Below, one piece after another: positions 5,174 through 5,838 of a stretch of 5,838 bases of DNA (position 1 is the stretch's first letter; each line of letters starts with the position of its first letter). The stretch is from contig JASHYD010000253.1 of NCBI GenBank assembly GCA_030043175.1, forward strand, positions 1 to 5,838. Reading direction: 5' to 3'. The notes below the pieces were generated by a model. It was given only the letters and a program-made list of their open reading frames with translations. It searched no databases and was not told where the DNA came from. Origin of the DNA: Xanthobacteraceae bacterium (GTDB lineage Bacteria; Pseudomonadota; Alphaproteobacteria; Rhizobiales; Xanthobacteraceae). A program made the position numbers and the translations under genes.

Positions 5174-5186
5174 TCGGACACGTAAC

Positions 5187-5213
5187 AAAAAAGCTCGGCC
5201 GGAGGGCCTTTGC
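5187..5213 (-). terminator. Rho-independent terminator (minus strand)
   Basis: Read on the minus strand: GC, an AAA internal loop, GGCC, loop CTCC, GGCC, a GA internal loop, GC, then TTTTTT (5192-5187). It begins 2 bases after the TGA at 5216-5218 that ends the relic membrane-protein frame, which supports that stop as an ancestral gene end. Confidence 0.55.
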
Positions 5214-5215
5214 CT

Positions 5216-5527
5216 TCAGTCGTGCGCCCGCCCATGCATGTCACCAACCCTGGTGAGGGCGTAGATCAAAGCCGGGATGGTGATGCCCATTAGAGCGCCC
5301 GGCGGTGTAGCCAAGTCCATCGGGAGATCGGGAGCCCAACCCGAACAGCGCCCAGACGACAAGAGCGAATATCGGCCAAGACCCAAGACTTGGGGTCGCT
5401 CAGTATGTCAAGCCACTCGTTCTTTTGGAAAAACTATGCCCTCCGACTTGCAACAAGGAGCAGAAGCACCGAAGCGGGATCAAGCAGGCAGGCCACGACG
5501 AGCACGAACGACTTGACGATATACCAT
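5216..5527 (-). pseudogene. decayed small multi-pass membrane protein gene
   Basis: No intact frame exists, but joining three frames gives a coherent ~100-residue membrane protein. Segment 1 (from ~5523): YIVKSFVLVVACLLDPASVL and LLLVASRRA, a hydrophobic helix, then an in-frame TAG at 5434-5436. The same frame continues FFQKNEWLDILSDPKSW, a polar loop. A 7-bp tandem duplication (5376-5389) then shifts the frame; removing one unit joins ...DPKSW to PIFALVVWALFGLG, a second hydrophobic helix. A further one-base shift near 5321 joins SRSP to MDLATPPGALMGITI and PALIYALTRV, a third hydrophobic segment, ending GDMHGRAHD at TGA 5216-5218. A terminator follows immediately. The start is unclear; an ATG at 5527 would need a further one-base correction. 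I do not recognise the family. The complementarity of the pieces and the terminator make decay more likely than chance; homology is unverified. Confidence 0.5.
5376..5389. repeat. perfect 7-bp tandem duplication
   Basis: The + strand reads CCAAGAC twice in a row (5376-5382, 5383-5389). Removing one unit restores the reading frame of the relic membrane-protein gene between its polar loop and second hydrophobic helix, so this looks like the inactivating slippage event. Confidence 0.7.
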
Positions 5528-5584
5528 GCTCGTCATGCCATTGGTTTCAAATGATTTTATGGGTGACGAAACATACCCATCCTT

Positions 5585-5838
5585 CAGCATGGTGTAGCCG
5601 TCCGGCGGCGAATTGATCACTGCCTCGGCCGCGATGTTGCCCCCTGCGCCTGAGCGGTTCTCCACCAGAAACTGCCGAGCCGCTCCAACAGCCACTGGCC
5701 TATTAATTAACCGCGCCATGATGTCCTGCTGGCCACCAGGCGGAAAGCCTCAGACCACGAAGCGCACCGGCCGAGTCGGATAGTCGAGCGCCAGCGGGGG
5801 CCGCGGCAGCCGGAGGTGGCGGCAGCGACGCATGCGAG
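5585..5838 (-). pseudogene. fragment of a TctC/Bug-type tripartite tricarboxylate transporter binding protein
   Basis: On the minus strand the frame reads LALDYPTRPVRFVV, then a TGA stop (5750-5752), then GFPPGGQQDIMARLI, and later FLVENRSGAGGNIAAEAV and PPDGYTML. These are the N-terminal signature blocks of Bug/TctC periplasmic solute-binding proteins (YPTRPVRxVVGFPPGG, VVENRPGAGGNIxxE, PDGYTL). Family members are ~320 residues; only about the first quarter is present, with homology ending near 5585. Between 5698 and 5675 a neighbouring frame reads QWLLERLG, the expected family segment, so there is an extra C at about 5698 and a lost C near 5675 that compensate. Truncation, stop and two shifts make this a clear pseudogene. 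An ATG lies at 5833, but the 5' end may extend beyond the window, and the signal-peptide region is degenerate. An intact protein would bind a small carboxylate in the periplasm. Confidence 0.85.

Noticed and set aside
1..5838. CRISPR array, tRNA, rRNA or intact insertion sequence
   Set aside because: No regularly spaced repeats, cloverleaf-like structure, rRNA stretch or transposase motif was found by reading both strands.

Overview
The window looks like an accessory, partly decaying stretch of an alphaproteobacterial chromosome, most likely from the Bradyrhizobium/Rhodopseudomonas group. This rests on high GC, GTG/TTG starts, and gene types common in that group: DUF4236, DUF4238, a SUMF1-type sulfatase-modifying-factor domain protein, a short signal-peptide protein, and a tripartite-tricarboxylate (TctC/Bug) binding-protein remnant. 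It is an inference from composition and family content, not a species call. I saw no tRNA, rRNA, CRISPR array or intact transposase.

Layout. Bases 1-1067 (+ strand) hold the 3' part of a DUF4236 membrane-anchored coiled-coil protein. It is translationally coupled (TGATG) to a small ribbon-helix-helix (RHH)-like gene broken by one extra base, followed by a small unrecognised acidic-tailed ORF. Bases 1292-1897 (+) encode a secreted beta-rich protein of unknown function. Bases 2162-3385 hold a divergent pair of exported proteins: a SUMF1/FGE-fold protein (-) that lacks the catalytic cysteines, and an 82-residue signal-peptide protein (+) with a strong ribosome-binding site. Bases 3386-3962 are gene-poor and begin with two terminator-like hairpins.

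Bases 3963-5106 (- strand) form a possible two-gene unit: a DUF4238 gene followed by an intact RHH-like gene that is a distant paralog of the broken one near base 600. A 17-base element with inverted arms (GGTTA-N6-TAACC) lies just upstream of both start codons. The DUF4238 frame appears shifted about 14 codons before its ancestral stop, so its present C-terminus runs on into the RHH gene in another frame. Bases 5187-5838 (-) are relics: a terminator, a small multi-pass membrane-protein gene broken by a stop, a 7-bp tandem duplication and another shift, and a TctC fragment with an internal stop and two compensating frameshifts.

Functionally, no complete pathway is present. The most coherent hypotheses are a DUF4238/RHH module sharing an operator-like site, and a divergent exported pair that may share its intergenic control region. 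The number of independent lesions points to genome decay in an island-like segment. Sequencing error at individual single-base shifts cannot be excluded from the sequence alone.
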